From positions 18,775,003 to 18,839,002 of the forward strand of contig NC_067200.1 of assembly GCF_000699445.3 (NCBI RefSeq): a stretch of 64,000 bases of DNA, read 5' to 3'. The DNA comes from Schistosoma haematobium. Lineage: Eukaryota > Platyhelminthes > Trematoda > Strigeidida > Schistosomatidae. Positions within the stretch are counted from its first letter, which is position 1. Each line of letters begins with the position of its first letter. A model generated the notes under the pieces. The model saw nothing but the letters and a program-made list of their open reading frames with translations. It did not search any database and had not been told where the DNA came from. The translations under genes and the position numbers were made by a program. Below are positions 50,051 through 61,199 of the stretch, piece after piece.

Positions 50051-51890
50051 ATTGTTTTAGCATAGTACAAGAGTGAATATGTCGTATTTGGATTGGCGAA
50101 TGAATTACGTGGTGACTAGCTGGACTTAAAGTCACAACACATGCTTGTATCCTCCAATTCTAAAATGCTATTTTATTATACCCGGTGTTATTTTGCTACC
50201 ACGGTTTTCGTAATTCGAACTACTGATAACAAATAGGTTTTAGAAACAATATCTTAGTAATACACCTAATCATCTCCATAACGGACTAACACATAACTCC
50301 CATAACTCAGTTTATTCAAATTTGTACAGACAACTGATTTACAATGTTATTAATGAACCTCCTGAATTGTTTTACTACATTTAAGATCATACGAACTAGA
50401 ATGATCAAGGTACTTCATTAAATTTCATTTTGCCAAAGATAAAACACAGTGATGTGACTGTTTTTAGACTTTCATCATGATTTTTTTGATAACTTTGTTT
50501 ACAAAATAGACTGTTATTACTGTAAAAGGTTTGTGATGATGTTTAGATTTCATAGTTTACATCAAGAACTATTTCTTATTAGATAGTCAATGAAAATCAG
50601 GAAACACTGGACTGACGTTACATTCTCGCATGGGACCACTTCACAGTATGTCATCACAATCCCACCACAGACCAAGCTCAAAACCTTTGAATTTTTGTAA
50701 TGAGCATCCAAACTTTAAATCATTTGGTTCCCGTTCAGTAGTTCGCATATTTAAATTCAGTCCGCTTCTGCTAAGTATCATACCAAGAAGAACCAGTTGT
50801 TCAATGCTTACTGGATTTCAATAACAATGTAATTTATTCTCCACTTTCGAAAATCATTCTTCGCTTTTTAATTCTTTCATTTTAACTAGACTACTTATAA
50901 ATACTTAGTAGTTCAAGATGTTCCACTACTTTTTATTATCTTCATAATGTAATATATGGTTTTGTCGTTTCAACAGACTAATTACTGTATTTGCTTCCAA
51001 TTTAATCACAACGTTTTACAATATTCTTCAAGCTGGAATATTATTTCTCACCTTGTTCTTTATGAGATCTTTCCAGGTGTATATGACTTCTTAAAATCAT
51101 ATTCATTCCATGTGAACTGACTAGTTTTAAAACATGATATATTGTTGACTTTAACAATATTCCTATTGGAATACATCCATTATTTGTTTTATGGTTCAAA
51201 GTAAGTACTATAATTCTACCTTCATGCAACTGGTTAGTGATCACTATATTTCTCAGACTGTGTTTTGTATCTATGGGGAATTAACCTCATTTTATTATTG
51301 CATAATACTTCCAAATTCATAATTGTTGTTTGGATAACTTCTGTTAAGATGAAAATGATATCCAGATTTACCATAACTTATCACTTGTAATTTATTTCAT
51401 AATTATCAAGAATTATTTGTTATGGATAACTTGTATGACGGAATAAGAAACCAGGCGGATATAATAGATTTTTAATGATATTACAGGAGGTGGACTTATT
51501 CATTTCATTATTAATATCTATTCGAACAAAATGATAGTGTTGATAAGTAGCAAACAAATGTATGAGTATGTTCAAACTATTATGATAGTATAAAATTTAG
51601 ATCAAGTCAGATATGATCGCTATTGAATACCATCTCAGTCGTCTAGGGGTGATATGTTTGTAGGTGAGACTGAATGCTATTGGTTTGGTTCCCAATTATA
51701 AGGCCATGAGTGACTACTGCTACCGAGGAGCTATATATCAAGACCAACCAATCATTTAGTGCTTCCAGATGACCAATAGTTGTTCAATTTAGATCGGTTC
51801 GTAATCTCACTGCAATGACTAAGGCTAATATTTTGTTTATAAAAATAGCGAAGTGTTCATAAATGTAAAGGTAGTATAATCAAAATTGAT
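50051..51890. other. Intergenic, one family B relic
   Basis: 50575-50650 (minus) and 51600-51820 (plus) show worn family B blocks. The remaining sequence has no recognisable gene or element. Confidence 0.4.
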
Positions 51891-51894
51891 TGCG

Positions 51895-52125
51895 TGTCTA
51901 GTACTTATTAGTGCAGATCGAATGCTATCGACCATGTTGCAATGTGGCCACCAGCCTAAGTGACTGAACACTGCGTGCACTATTGTGAGATTAGATGGTG
52001 GTTGGAAGCAGTCGACAGGAAACCAGTTCCCTCAAGATTACAGGTACACCTTGCTGACGAGTGCCAAGTAGCACGAAACCCGGGTCCACGGTTTCCTATC
52101 GACTACCTCCAACCACCATCTAAAG
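51895..52125 (+). repeat. Family D foldback element
   Basis: It opens with the unit's tail block (cttattagtgcagatcgaat) and then a 32-nt arm at 51993-52024 and its near-perfect inverted repeat at 52090-52121. The hammerhead lies between the arms. Confidence 0.8.
52033..52097 (+). ncRNA. Hammerhead ribozyme, family D, best-preserved copy
   Basis: The core CTGACGA is 52054-52060. Stem II is GTGC (52061-52064) with GCAC (52071-52074) around a six-base loop. GAAA is 52075-52078. Stem III is the palindrome ACCCGGGT (52078-52085). The cut is predicted after C52086 (GUC). Stem I ACCTTG (52048-52053) pairs with CACGGT (52087-52092) with one mismatch. All invariant bases of the consensus are present. 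Type I layout, no loop in stem III, so either a two-base-pair stem with tetraloop or a dimer is needed. Confidence 0.75.
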
Positions 52126-52411
52126 GTAGTATAAAAATAACAATAATCATCACCATGGAAAATCAGTTGAAACTGAATAGTTATTATTATTATTATTAAT
52201 TAAATTGCTCGTTAGCTAACATGATGACAACTTTCATCAAAAATCGATATACACAGGAGTATTATTTAAATAAAAGGTGTTTAGGTAGTGTAAACTCACA
52301 AAAATTCACCTGACAATTTAAATTTGGACATTTCAAGCACCATAATCAAATCGTAAACTTTATTTTAATGAATTAATATGGAATAATTCACCTTTTAACA
52401 CTCAATTGGTT

Positions 52412-52820
52412 TGTAGTGACTCACATTTATCACGAGAACACGACTGGTTTAATAGAAACAATTATTATTATAACCAACTGTACCAGTGCTTGTTTTAATG
52501 TGCTTTTGTTTGACTGTGCTAATGGCAGCTTTATTTTGCTTCCATTCTTTTACACACACTTCGATTGTAACTTCGCGCGAATTCGGTTACCTTCTGTAAC
52601 CAAGGTTGTATCCTGGCACGATCTCGGTATCCTTCCGATGCCACGAGATCGCCAGCAAATATACACCTCGACTTGGTCCATTAACTGTCTTCTGATATTT
52701 GGCTTCTCGGGGATTTCATCGGTTTCTTTGGTTACGTCCAACCTTCGCCTTCTGATTTATCTGGCACGTGTTTCTTGGTAGCGGTGTTCACAGTTAATCT
52801 CAACTCGACGCCACGCTACA
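52412..52820 (+). repeat. 5' LTR of the Boudicca-type element
   Basis: 409 bp. The first 245 bp are identical to the 3' LTR and the rest differs at about 20 positions. It ends ccacgctaca. Confidence 0.85.
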
Positions 52821-53268
52821 ATTGGTGATCCCAAAGTTTGGAACACGCCTCAACATCTGGTCAAATCTTCCAAAGAAGCCAATTCGGTGAGTCTATGATT
52901 TATCTATCCACGTCTGTCGTATATTTTCATATTTTTTAATATATAATATACGCGACATGACGGATAACGATAAGAATAGTATTAATATAATAGACTCCCA
53001 TTTATGTGTACCGAATGCTTGTTACTTTTTATTCGCGTGACGATGAATTCCACGCTTTATTCGAGAAATTTTCCCCTATTAACTATTCTCCTCGCTGACC
53101 CGGCTGCTTGGTACGGAGTGCATTTGCATACGCATTAACGTCTACCTCCCAGCATCAAATGGTTAAGTTGAACGGTTTCATTGCCAACTTAAAAGTGCTC
53201 TACGAGCACACGAGAACGACAACTGGTACGAAACCTTATCGGTCGTCCTCTTAGGTATTCGAACGAGC

Positions 53269-53934
53269 TTGAAGGCAGATATACAATGTTCCGCCGCTGA
53301 ACTGGTATATGGCACGACATTGCGTCTGCCCGGAGAATTCTTCACACCACGGAGCAGACCTAATTTCGGTAAATCAGACTACGTCCATCGACTGTCTGCA
53401 TTTATGCGAACGCTGTCTCCGGTGTCAACTCGAATACAACATCGACAGGTCGCTCTCTCTCGAGAGTTATCTGCCTGTTCACATGTTTTCATACGAGTAG
53501 ATTCGGTACGCAATCCTTGGCAACAACCTTACGAAGGCCCTTTTCGCGTGATCGCTCGTCACGAAAAGACCTTCAAGGTTGATCGACATGGCCGCGTCGA
53601 GATCGTCAGCATTGATCGTCTCAAACCAGCACACGTCGATGACAGTGCCCTATCTGATACCCTGAGATTCAATGCTAGACCTAGCAAACCTAGCGGGATC
53701 CTCAAACCATCTTCAGGTCCCACGCTAGACACACCTGAGACCTCATTCTCACGTCCTAGTCAACAGCACGCGTCACCTGCACCGTCTACGGATGAGACGA
53801 CAGTCTCACGTCCAGATCAGCAGACCACGCCGCCCTTGCCTTCGGATGAGATTGCAGGCTCACGCGACGCGAACGAGACTGCCGTCTCACGTTCCGGTCG
53901 CCGAGTACGGTTACCCGTACGCTTCCATGAATAG
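53269..53934 (+). pseudogene. gypsy integrase C-terminus (partial)
   Basis: The frame reads SAAELVYGTTLRLPGEFF, then a WQQPYEGPFRVIARHEKTFK block and VDRHGRVEIVSIDRLKPAHV, typical of the end of Ty3/gypsy integrase in the Kabuki/CsRn1 group that includes Boudicca. The last 90 residues are a Pro/Ser/Thr tail with repeated TVSRP/ETAVSRS units. Upstream in-frame remnants (53120-53268) carry the end of the catalytic core (WYETLSVVLLGIRTSLK). It has no start of its own. Confidence 0.85.
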
Positions 53935-54493
53935 TCGCACAGTGAACAACCGATACGCTGTAGGATTATTCCTATGATACACGCATGCTAAACTCTTCTC
54001 TTTTTTGCTTTTCTTTTTGTTTCCTGAGCCCACGCTTTCGACCATCTCCGTTTGGTACCGTCGACTTCAGTCAACTTTGGCGAAGGCTGACCTGATCACC
54101 CACGCTCTTGTCAACGCACTCAGTCGATATATTGGTTCCGAATGCTTGGCATACGCTTGGTCTCGAACTTGGTCGTTATGGTCGCTACTGGTTCCTCGGC
54201 TCAACGTGGTTTCGTCCTACGTCGGCAGCGTTTCTGGTCCGCTTTCCCTACGAACGCAATCTTCAGATTCTGGATACAAACCACTCTGGTGTGGCATGCC
54301 AACTCAAGCAATAAATACAGCACATCGCTCCTGGTACCGTTCTCCGAAAACGACCTTCGTTGGCAACTCGACGATCAACGATCGCTTTCCTGTTCGCCAA
54401 TTCTTCCGTCCTACAATCGCTCGTCAGCCGATCAGTCCCACGATTCAAACCGCTATTTATCGAAAGTGTAAACCCTTTCTAGCGAGGGGCTCC

Positions 54494-54900
54494 TGTAGTG
54501 ACTCACATTTATCACGAGAACACGACTGGTTTAATAGAAACAATTATTATTATAACCAACTGTACCAGTGCTTGTTTTAATGTGCTTTTGTTTGACTGTG
54601 CTAATGGCAGCTTTATTTTGCTTCCATTCTTTTACACACACTTCGATTGTAACTTCGCGCGAATTCGGTTACCTTCTGTAACCAAGGTTGTATCCTGGCA
54701 CGATCTCGGTATCCTTCCGATGCCACGAGATCGCCAGCGAATATATCTCGATTTGGTCCATTAATTGCTTTCTGATATTTGGCTTCTCGGGGATTTTATG
54801 GATTTATTTGGTTACGTTCAACCTTCGCCTTCTGATTTATTTGGCACGTGTTTTTTGGTAGCGGTGTTCATAGTCAATTTCGACTCGACACCACGCTGCA
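54494..54900 (+). repeat. 3' LTR of the Boudicca-type element
   Basis: 407 bp, preceded by a short purine-rich stretch (gcgaggggctcc) as a polypurine-tract candidate. It runs directly into a (TAAG)n tract. Confidence 0.85.
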
Positions 54901-54918
54901 TAAGTAAGTATGTAAGTG

Positions 54919-54988
<70 letters not shown>

Positions 54989-55250
54989 TAAATAAATAAA
55001 TAAGTTTTCGACATTGGATGCTTACCACATTAATTTTAATGGACTCACCTGTCTGAAGGCGCTCGGTCATGCGTCCGGACCAGATCACGAGTGGGAACGC
55101 CGTGCTCAGCAACCCCTTCATTCGCTAGCCAGATTAGATCAGTCGATCCTCGATATACTGGTTGCCTGTCAAATATATCTTCGAACCTCCTCGCTTCTGT
55201 TTTTTGATTTCACTTGGTGGGTACGATTCATATGATGTGTTACTGGTTAA
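54901..55250 (-). repeat. (TAAG)n/(TAAA)n tail and 3' end of an unknown retroposon
   Basis: The tetranucleotide tract is 54901-55004. On the minus strand it follows a non-simple sequence (ggcgttcccactcgtgatct, then gtaagcatccaatgtcgaaa), so it reads as the 3' tail of an element in minus orientation. Identity beyond that is unclear. Confidence 0.5.
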
Positions 55251-55979
55251 AGCGTTGTCAAACTCCGAATACCCTTTGCATCTTCAAGGGCATCTGTAGA
55301 TAGTAACCTGCAAGCATTAGACTATATTCGACATGGCGAGTTTACTCATTTTACTGGACTAACAGTCTGAATAAACTAGTGTTGACTGCAGTGATTAACC
55401 ATCCAAGTAACAGGAGCTTAAATTAGAATGACACAATACCATTATTTTGCTAGCCTGGCTCTCCAGACTTGGGTGGATGGTTTTTAGTGTTTTTAGTACA
55501 CTCCAGGGATAAAAAGAATCCTGTAAGAGAGGTTTGGTGCAATAGATTCACAAAGCACTGTGATAATAGTTTATGACCAACCCGTTATCTATTTGCGAGC
55601 TATGAAGTCCACGAGATAATTCCCGTTAATCATCCCTTACCTTTACCAGTTATGAGGTGAATCGTAGTATCGATTGACTAGTTTTCCGAGGTTATAATTC
55701 GTCCGGCACGAGAGACTGATTTATCTAAGGTTCAGTATTGTCTCACTGACCTTGATTATCCACTGGCCTGGGCACTTCATGTGAATATTTTTCTATACAG
55801 TACACCAAGAATGAAGGTCCTTAAAGTAAATATAGCTTCAGAAGGTGGTCTTTGTCTTTTGAAATCATAATATAAAATGTTGACGCAAGTATGTACATCG
55901 AATTCCGGGGACTGTCACACAAATGTCCGTCCTGAAAATCTGCGGTTCTCAGGGTCTCAAGATTTTCTGATGGACTTGT
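55251..55979. other. Intergenic, nothing recognised
   Basis: Less AT-rich than the average of the window. No frame, repeat copy or RNA gene is recognised. Confidence 0.4.
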
Positions 55980-55984
55980 GAAAC

Positions 55985-56149
55985 TATAATGTTCGAATTA
56001 TTTGAATTGTAGTATGAACTAGGAATCCCAGAATTAACGCAATTGAATCAAGAACTACGACACAAGCACAAACGAATGTATTGTATTTAGAATTCGAAAT
56101 CGAGCATTCAACAAGTACAATATTATCATTAGTTCGTTCAAACACCACA
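55985..56149 (-). repeat. 3' LTR of the gypsy-like element
   Basis: 165 bp. It differs from the 5' LTR at gaatccCag/gaatccTag and atcaTtag/atcaAtag, that is 98.8 % identity. Confidence 0.9.
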
Positions 56150-56410
56150 TCCGCCACAGCTTAAATTGGAGTCTAGGTGTTTGTAATCAATCGTACGTCT
56201 TCTCAAATTCATCCTGAGTCTGTCTGACATTGTATTGGAAAAGGATTCTGTTTTATCTGGTTCCTGAAACTGTATTTGATCAACATGTCGACTGTGTGTA
56301 CTTAAGTCATTGATGTCTAGAAGTCGCACCATCGATTTTTCGACATTCTTCAGAACAATACCCGTAGATGGTCGAAGATCATTTCCCCGATAGTATGTAA
56401 CTTCTGCAGA
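56150..56410 (-). pseudogene. integrase C-terminus of the gypsy-like element
   Basis: It reads YYRGNDLRPSTGIVLKNVEK and then MVRLLDINDLSTHSRHVDQI, a normal gypsy integrase tail. It ends beside the 3' LTR. The junction with the LINE is at 56411-56415 (TTGAG on the minus strand). Confidence 0.8.
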
Positions 56411-56552
56411 CTCAAATGGTTCAAATGGTTGTGGACGGAATAGAAGAAGCTTTCGCCTAACAGGCTTCCGTGTCTAGTAGCGGAGGATCACCAAATCCTC
56501 CAGGCAGGAACCTAGGTACGTTAACAATAAAAGAGGAAAAGAAATTGGTGAA

Positions 56553-58547
56553 TCATAGTGTGATGCTGTCCTTGGTCCTTAAGAATAGGTCAAGTTGCCT
56601 CTTGAAGGACTCCTGAGAAGTCGCTTGGACTAGGTCGGCCGGCAGCGAATTCCAGCTTTTGACAACTCTTAAGGAGTAGAAGTTGTGTCTACATTCCGTC
56701 TTGCTATGTTGTGTCTCCAGTTTCTGGGTGTTACCCCTTAGGTTATTATTCGAACTAAGCTTAAGTAGGTGTTTAAGAGGATGTCCAGAAGTGTTAAGAA
56801 TACTATAAGCCATTAATAAATCACCTCTAAGACGCCTATACTCTAATGGGTAAAGGTCTAGTGAATGGAGGCGTTCTTCGTAAGGTTTAGATTTGAGTCC
56901 TCGAACTGATTTCGTGGCTCGCCGTTGGATACGCTCCAAAGCGACCTTGTCCTTTTGGAGTGAGGGAGGAAATACTATGTTTCCGTACTCTAAATGGGGA
57001 CGGATAAAACTATTGAAGATTGTATGGAAAGTTCTCCTGCCAAACTGTTCAAAAATGCGCTTCAACGTTACCAGTGCAAGGTTTGCTCGGAAGGCATTTT
57101 TGTCACAGTTAGCGTAAGACTTTAAATCATGGGGCACCAGGACTCCTAAATCTTTTTCGACTTGGGATACTACTAGAGAGGAGTTTCCTAAGTTGTAACT
57201 GTAGTTTGCGACATGTTGCAGATGGACTACTTTACACTTTGAAGTGTTAAAGGTAAGTCCGTTATCGTCTGCCCAACTTTGAAGTCGAGTCAGATCCTCC
57301 TGAAGTGCCTGTATATCGTCTTGGTTGCGTATCTCTCTCCAAAGTTTCACGTCATCGGCAAAAAGTAATAATTCTGACGTTACCCGTTGAGGAAGATTAT
57401 TCATATAAATCAAGAACAGAAGAGGTCCTAGTACTGGGCCCTGAGGGACTCCACTTGGACATTCCACAGCCCGAGATAAAGTGAAATTAACCCTGACCTC
57501 AAAATGTCGATTTTTCAGGTATGAAGTGAACCAATCGATTAGAGGTGGTCTGATACCCAATCGTATGAGCTTATTGATAAGACATGTATGGTTAACCTTA
57601 TCAAAAGCTTTTGAGAAATCTAGGTAGATGATATCAACCTTCCCCTTGTGATCAAGGATGCTTGTCCATCTGTCCACCGCAGTCAGCAGGTTGGTAATAC
57701 AAGAGTAACCCTTCCTGAAACCATGCTGTTGGGGTGATAAGAAGTTTAAGGACAGTAGATAGTCGTTTAAACCGTCGCATATCAGGGACTCCATGAGTTT
57801 TGAAGGTAATGACAGAAGAGCCACCGGACGGTAACTTGAAGGTTCATTGCGTCGACCTCCTTTGAAAATTGGTGTGATGTGAGCGAACTTCCAATTTTCC
57901 GGTAATTTGCCTCGGCTTAGCGAGTGTGAAAACATCACGCTAAGCGGCGTTGCCAGGGTTGAGGCTGCTTCCCTCAGTATGGCGGAGTGGGCCATGTCCG
58001 GGCCAGGAGAAGTATCTAGTCTTAAGTGCTTCAATTTCCGGAACACCAAGTCAGCGCTTGAGTCCACTTCGGAAAGTCCTGTGGAATTGCAGATGAAACT
58101 GTCACCAGTAAAGTTGATGTCAGCCGGTTGAAATGTTTGAGAGTAATGTGCCGCCAGAAGGTTAGCGGCGTCGCCATCGTTGTTGGTCGGGCCGTTAAGA
58201 CCTAGCAGTTGAGAAACTCCTGTTTTGGCTTGACGAAGAGAGGCCGCATAACGGAATAGGCTTCTAGGGTTAGAGGCAAATGTGTCCATAAGCTTTGTCT
58301 GGTACTGAAGCCTGTCTTCTCTTACAGTCTTCGTGCATATGTTCCTTATATGTTTATATTGCCTATACGCTCCGTCGTTATCAGTTCGTTTGTATTCCGC
58401 CCAACAGTGCCTTTTGCGGCTTAGCAGGCGAAGGGTACGGTTCTTGATTATTTTAAGTGGCTTGGAGCTTTTGGGAACAGTTTGAGGAACTGAATGGTTT
58501 GTAGCACGTAAGGGCGTGTGCAGTAAGAAGTCCCAGTGACCGTCCAC
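56553..58547 (-). pseudogene. LINE reverse transcriptase domain
   Basis: Same frame as the endonuclease, separated by two stops (58649-58647 and 58556-58554). The intervening sequence is translatable, so these are nonsense changes in one original ORF2. RT motifs are in order: KLPENWKFAHITPIFKGG, SYRPVALLSL, YLDFSKAFDKVNH, SGVPQGPVLGPLLFLIYMN and FADD at about residues 395-398. The catalytic residues are intact. The C-terminal RIQRRATKSVRGLK and the W-x-S-LP motif (WNSLPADLV) are CR1/Jockey-like. Confidence 0.88.
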
Positions 58548-58646
58548 ATCGAGTTAAGGGTGAACATCCCGAACCACCTGTTGTAGATAGTCGTGTAGAG
58601 CTAGCACATTCAACCGTTTAAAATTCCAACGCAAGTCATTGGTGGG

Positions 58647-59717
58647 TTATCTAAGCTTAGTTTTGCTAACAAAACTGAAGGCTATGACGGAATGATCGCT
58701 TTTTCCCAGGGGAACCAGAATTGAGAAGTTGTCAACTAGAAATTCTTCGTTTGTGAATACACAGTCTAAGCACGATTGTGTCGGACTGTTTCTCCATAGA
58801 GTTGCTGACCTCACATTTTCATATAAGCCCAAGTCATCGATGAGGTTGAAGAACCGAGCTTCAATTGAGTTGTCGCCTCCAGTGTACGTGTGTTCCGCGA
58901 AGCTGACTCTAGGGAGATTAAAGTCCCCTAGAATCAGGATGTGTGTGAAACCGAGACGGGTAGAGCGGGATAGTCCTTCCAGCATACGACTATCGTACTC
59001 GATGTCGGTAGTTGGATCCCTGTAAATGGCTCCGACTAGACACCTCGAAGTACTAGACAATCTTACAGAGCACCATATGGATTCCTCAAGATTGTTAAAC
59101 TCGAGGTTGTGAACTTGGTGCACCTCCAAGCAAGAGCTTATGTATATGGCTACTCCGCCCCCGATTCCTGTTTTTCTGTCGTCGCGGAACAAAGTCATCC
59201 CATGTAATGCTAACTCCTGGTCCGAGAACTGAGAAGATATCCAGGTTTCAGATATCCCTATCAGATGGGCCTTATTAGCATTGCTAAGTTCACGTAATTC
59301 ATCCAGTTTGTTTGGTAGACTCGCGGCGTTCATATATAAGCAGTTTATGCTTTCAATTTGGAACGCGTGAGCTTCGTCCTGTTTTTCTGTATGAGTCTTA
59401 TGTGAATGGACAGGTAGCCCACCTACATGAGGTTTGCCGAGGTGATAGGCCCTGTCCTTTACACGTTTTTTATCATTTAGACAGTCCAAAAGTGGAATGG
59501 TCAGCTCCAACTTGCCTTTGTGCTTGGTCCTAGCTTCATATGGCCTATCCGGGTGCATGTGGATTCCAGGTGGCAATCGACGTCTGTTGGCACGAAATGC
59601 TTCCAGAACTGCGGCCGCCATGTGGGAAGATGGGAAGGTTATCTTCATTAGACGGGGTCTGAGATCTCCGTCCTTCTTGGCTAGTCTCGTCACATGCTGA
59701 GTCAGTATGTGTTTGAG
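58647..59717 (-). pseudogene. LINE endonuclease (APE-type) domain
   Basis: It starts inside the truncated frame (LKHILTQHVTRLAKKDGDLR). The endonuclease domain begins near INCLYMNAASLPNKLDELRE and includes LIGISETWIS, GGGVAIYI, LVGAIYRDP, ILGDFNLP and SDHSVIAF, the usual catalytic motifs, apparently intact. It ends at a TAA (58649-58647). Confidence 0.88.
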
Positions 59718-59718
59718 C

Positions 59719-60066
59719 CTCAAGGACTGAGGACTTCAAACATCTCATATTCGACCGAAGAATTCTTCCTTTCAATAGCTTCGCTGGAGTCTCCTTCGTC
59801 ACCGAATGTCTGGCGTTTCTATATTGCAATAGAAAGGTATCTACTCCCCTCTCCAGCTCATTAAATGTTGAGACGGCTATAGAATCAATAGCAGTCTTTA
59901 ATGTCCTAACAAAATTCTCTTCCTGACCATTAGAACACGGATGTCTGGGAGCAGTAAACAGATGTTTGCACCCTATACCGTTCAACCAGGTAGTGACTGC
60001 ATCTGCAGCAAAGTGAGAAACCTTATCAGTCACTAACACCATAGGAACCCCTTCTCGACTAAACAC
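59719..60066 (-). pseudogene. integrase core of the gypsy-like element, cut by a LINE
   Basis: It reads VFSREGVPMVLVTDKVSHFA with the second catalytic Asp, then PRHPCSNGQEENFVRTLKT with the Glu, then RNARHSVTKETPAKLLKG. The host frame stops being gypsy at about 59719, where the LINE begins, and resumes at 56415 (AEVTYYRGNDLRPSTG). Confidence 0.85.
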
Positions 60067-60091
60067 CTTTCTTAATGCTTGGATTGTGAAA

Positions 60092-61090
60092 TCAGAATTT
60101 GGTGAAGTTGTAAAAAAACTTCAGGTCACTTTGAAAAAGAATAACTACTAGTGCATAGTATTTACCAAGAAACGGACCACAATAGTCAGCATGAATTCTC
60201 TGCCAGGCCTCAGACGATACTGGCCATGGCGTCCACTTCGAAGGATGACTTTTCAACTGATGACATTTCTCACAATTGTTTGCCGTACGACATATATCTG
60301 CATTTATCTCTGGCCACCAACATATGAGCCTTGCCAAGGACTTCATTTTCTCAACACCTAAATGACCACTATGAAGATCTTCAAAAACAGATTTACGCAA
60401 TGAAGGAGGAATGACAACACGATCATTTAAACACAGAATACCATCAGGAGTAGTAGATAGCTCATCCCGCTTTGAAAAATAGGTAGGAAATCTACGTTTC
60501 AAATTAGCATTCCAACCTTTCCTTATAGCACTGAGTATACATCCAAAATATCTGCGAGTTTCTCTAATGAGATCTGAACGTCTCACTGGTAAAGGCTGCA
60601 CTAACAAACAGTCCGAAGTAATAATAGATCTATCTTGTAGTGACTGTCGAGAAATGTAGTCAACATGTTGAATTTGTTTGGCACTTCTGTGCTGAACCGT
60701 ATAGTCATATGCACTCAAAGCAATACTCCATCGTTGAATCATAGCAGCTGAGGAACGTGCTAAGGATTTTTCGGGATGATAAATAAACTTTAAAGCTTTA
60801 TGATCAGTAACAATAGTGAATTTCTTTCCAAATAAATATTTATGAAGTCTTTTAACAGCCCAAAACACAGCTAATGCTTCTCGCTGAGTCTGTGAATAAC
60901 CTTGTTCAGTAACAGTGAGTTTGCGTGAAACACAAATAACTGGTCTACCCTCCTGTTCCAAAACTGCGCCAATACCCACAGGTGATGCATCAGTAACAAG
61001 CACAGAATGTACATTAGGGGAGTACGTTCGAAGAACAGCATCACTTTGAAGAAACTTTAGTAGATTACGTAAGCATGACTTGTTCCTCAC
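60092..61090 (-). pseudogene. RNase H and integrase N-terminus of the gypsy-like element
   Basis: RNase H reads VLVTDASPVGIGAVLEQEG, then SQTQREALAVFWAVKRLHKY and VTDHKAL. The integrase zinc finger (LHSGHLG ... CEKC) and the first catalytic Asp (HADYCGPF) follow. A frameshift near 61095 separates it from RT and another in a run of seven T at about 60115-60121 separates it from the integrase core. Confidence 0.88.
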
Positions 61091-61199
61091 TCCATTTGAA
61101 TGAATTGGATGTCAAAATATTAAATAAACAATTTGCACGACAAGAAAAATTAGGAACAAAACGTGAATAGTACTGAAGAGCACCCACTAGGGAACGTCG

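Larger units (their letters stand above)
52412..54900 (+). mobile_element. Deleted gypsy-like LTR retrotransposon (Boudicca type)
   Basis: Two LTRs (52412-52820 and 54494-54900) start TGTAGTGACTCACATTTATC and end CA. The internal 1673 bp starts with a primer-binding-like TTGGTGATCCC (52822-52832), has a gag start at 52958 that stops after about 27 codons, and then jumps to the end of integrase. Protease, reverse transcriptase, RNase H and most of integrase are missing. No target-site duplication is visible (ggtt on the left, taag on the right). Confidence 0.85.
56416..59718 (-). mobile_element. CR1-type LINE inserted in the gypsy-like element
   Basis: About 3.3 kb. TTGAG occurs at both junctions (59723-59719 and 56415-56411), probably a short target duplication. 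The 3' end carries two copies of ACCATTTGA, like the short repeats at the ends of CR1 LINEs. It is 5'-truncated: the reading frame is already open at the junction and the first residues look like the end of an upstream ORF1 or linker. SR1/pido-type elements are the likely schistosome relatives. Confidence 0.85.

Noticed and set aside
53309..54580. Several overlapping frames beside the Boudicca-type integrase tail
   Set aside because: They are alternate frames of the deleted element or its 3' LTR. Only the integrase tail at 53269-53934 shows family motifs.
54837..55121. A 94-codon minus frame with repeating Leu-Thr-Tyr
   Set aside because: It is a translation of the (TAAG)n tetranucleotide repeat.
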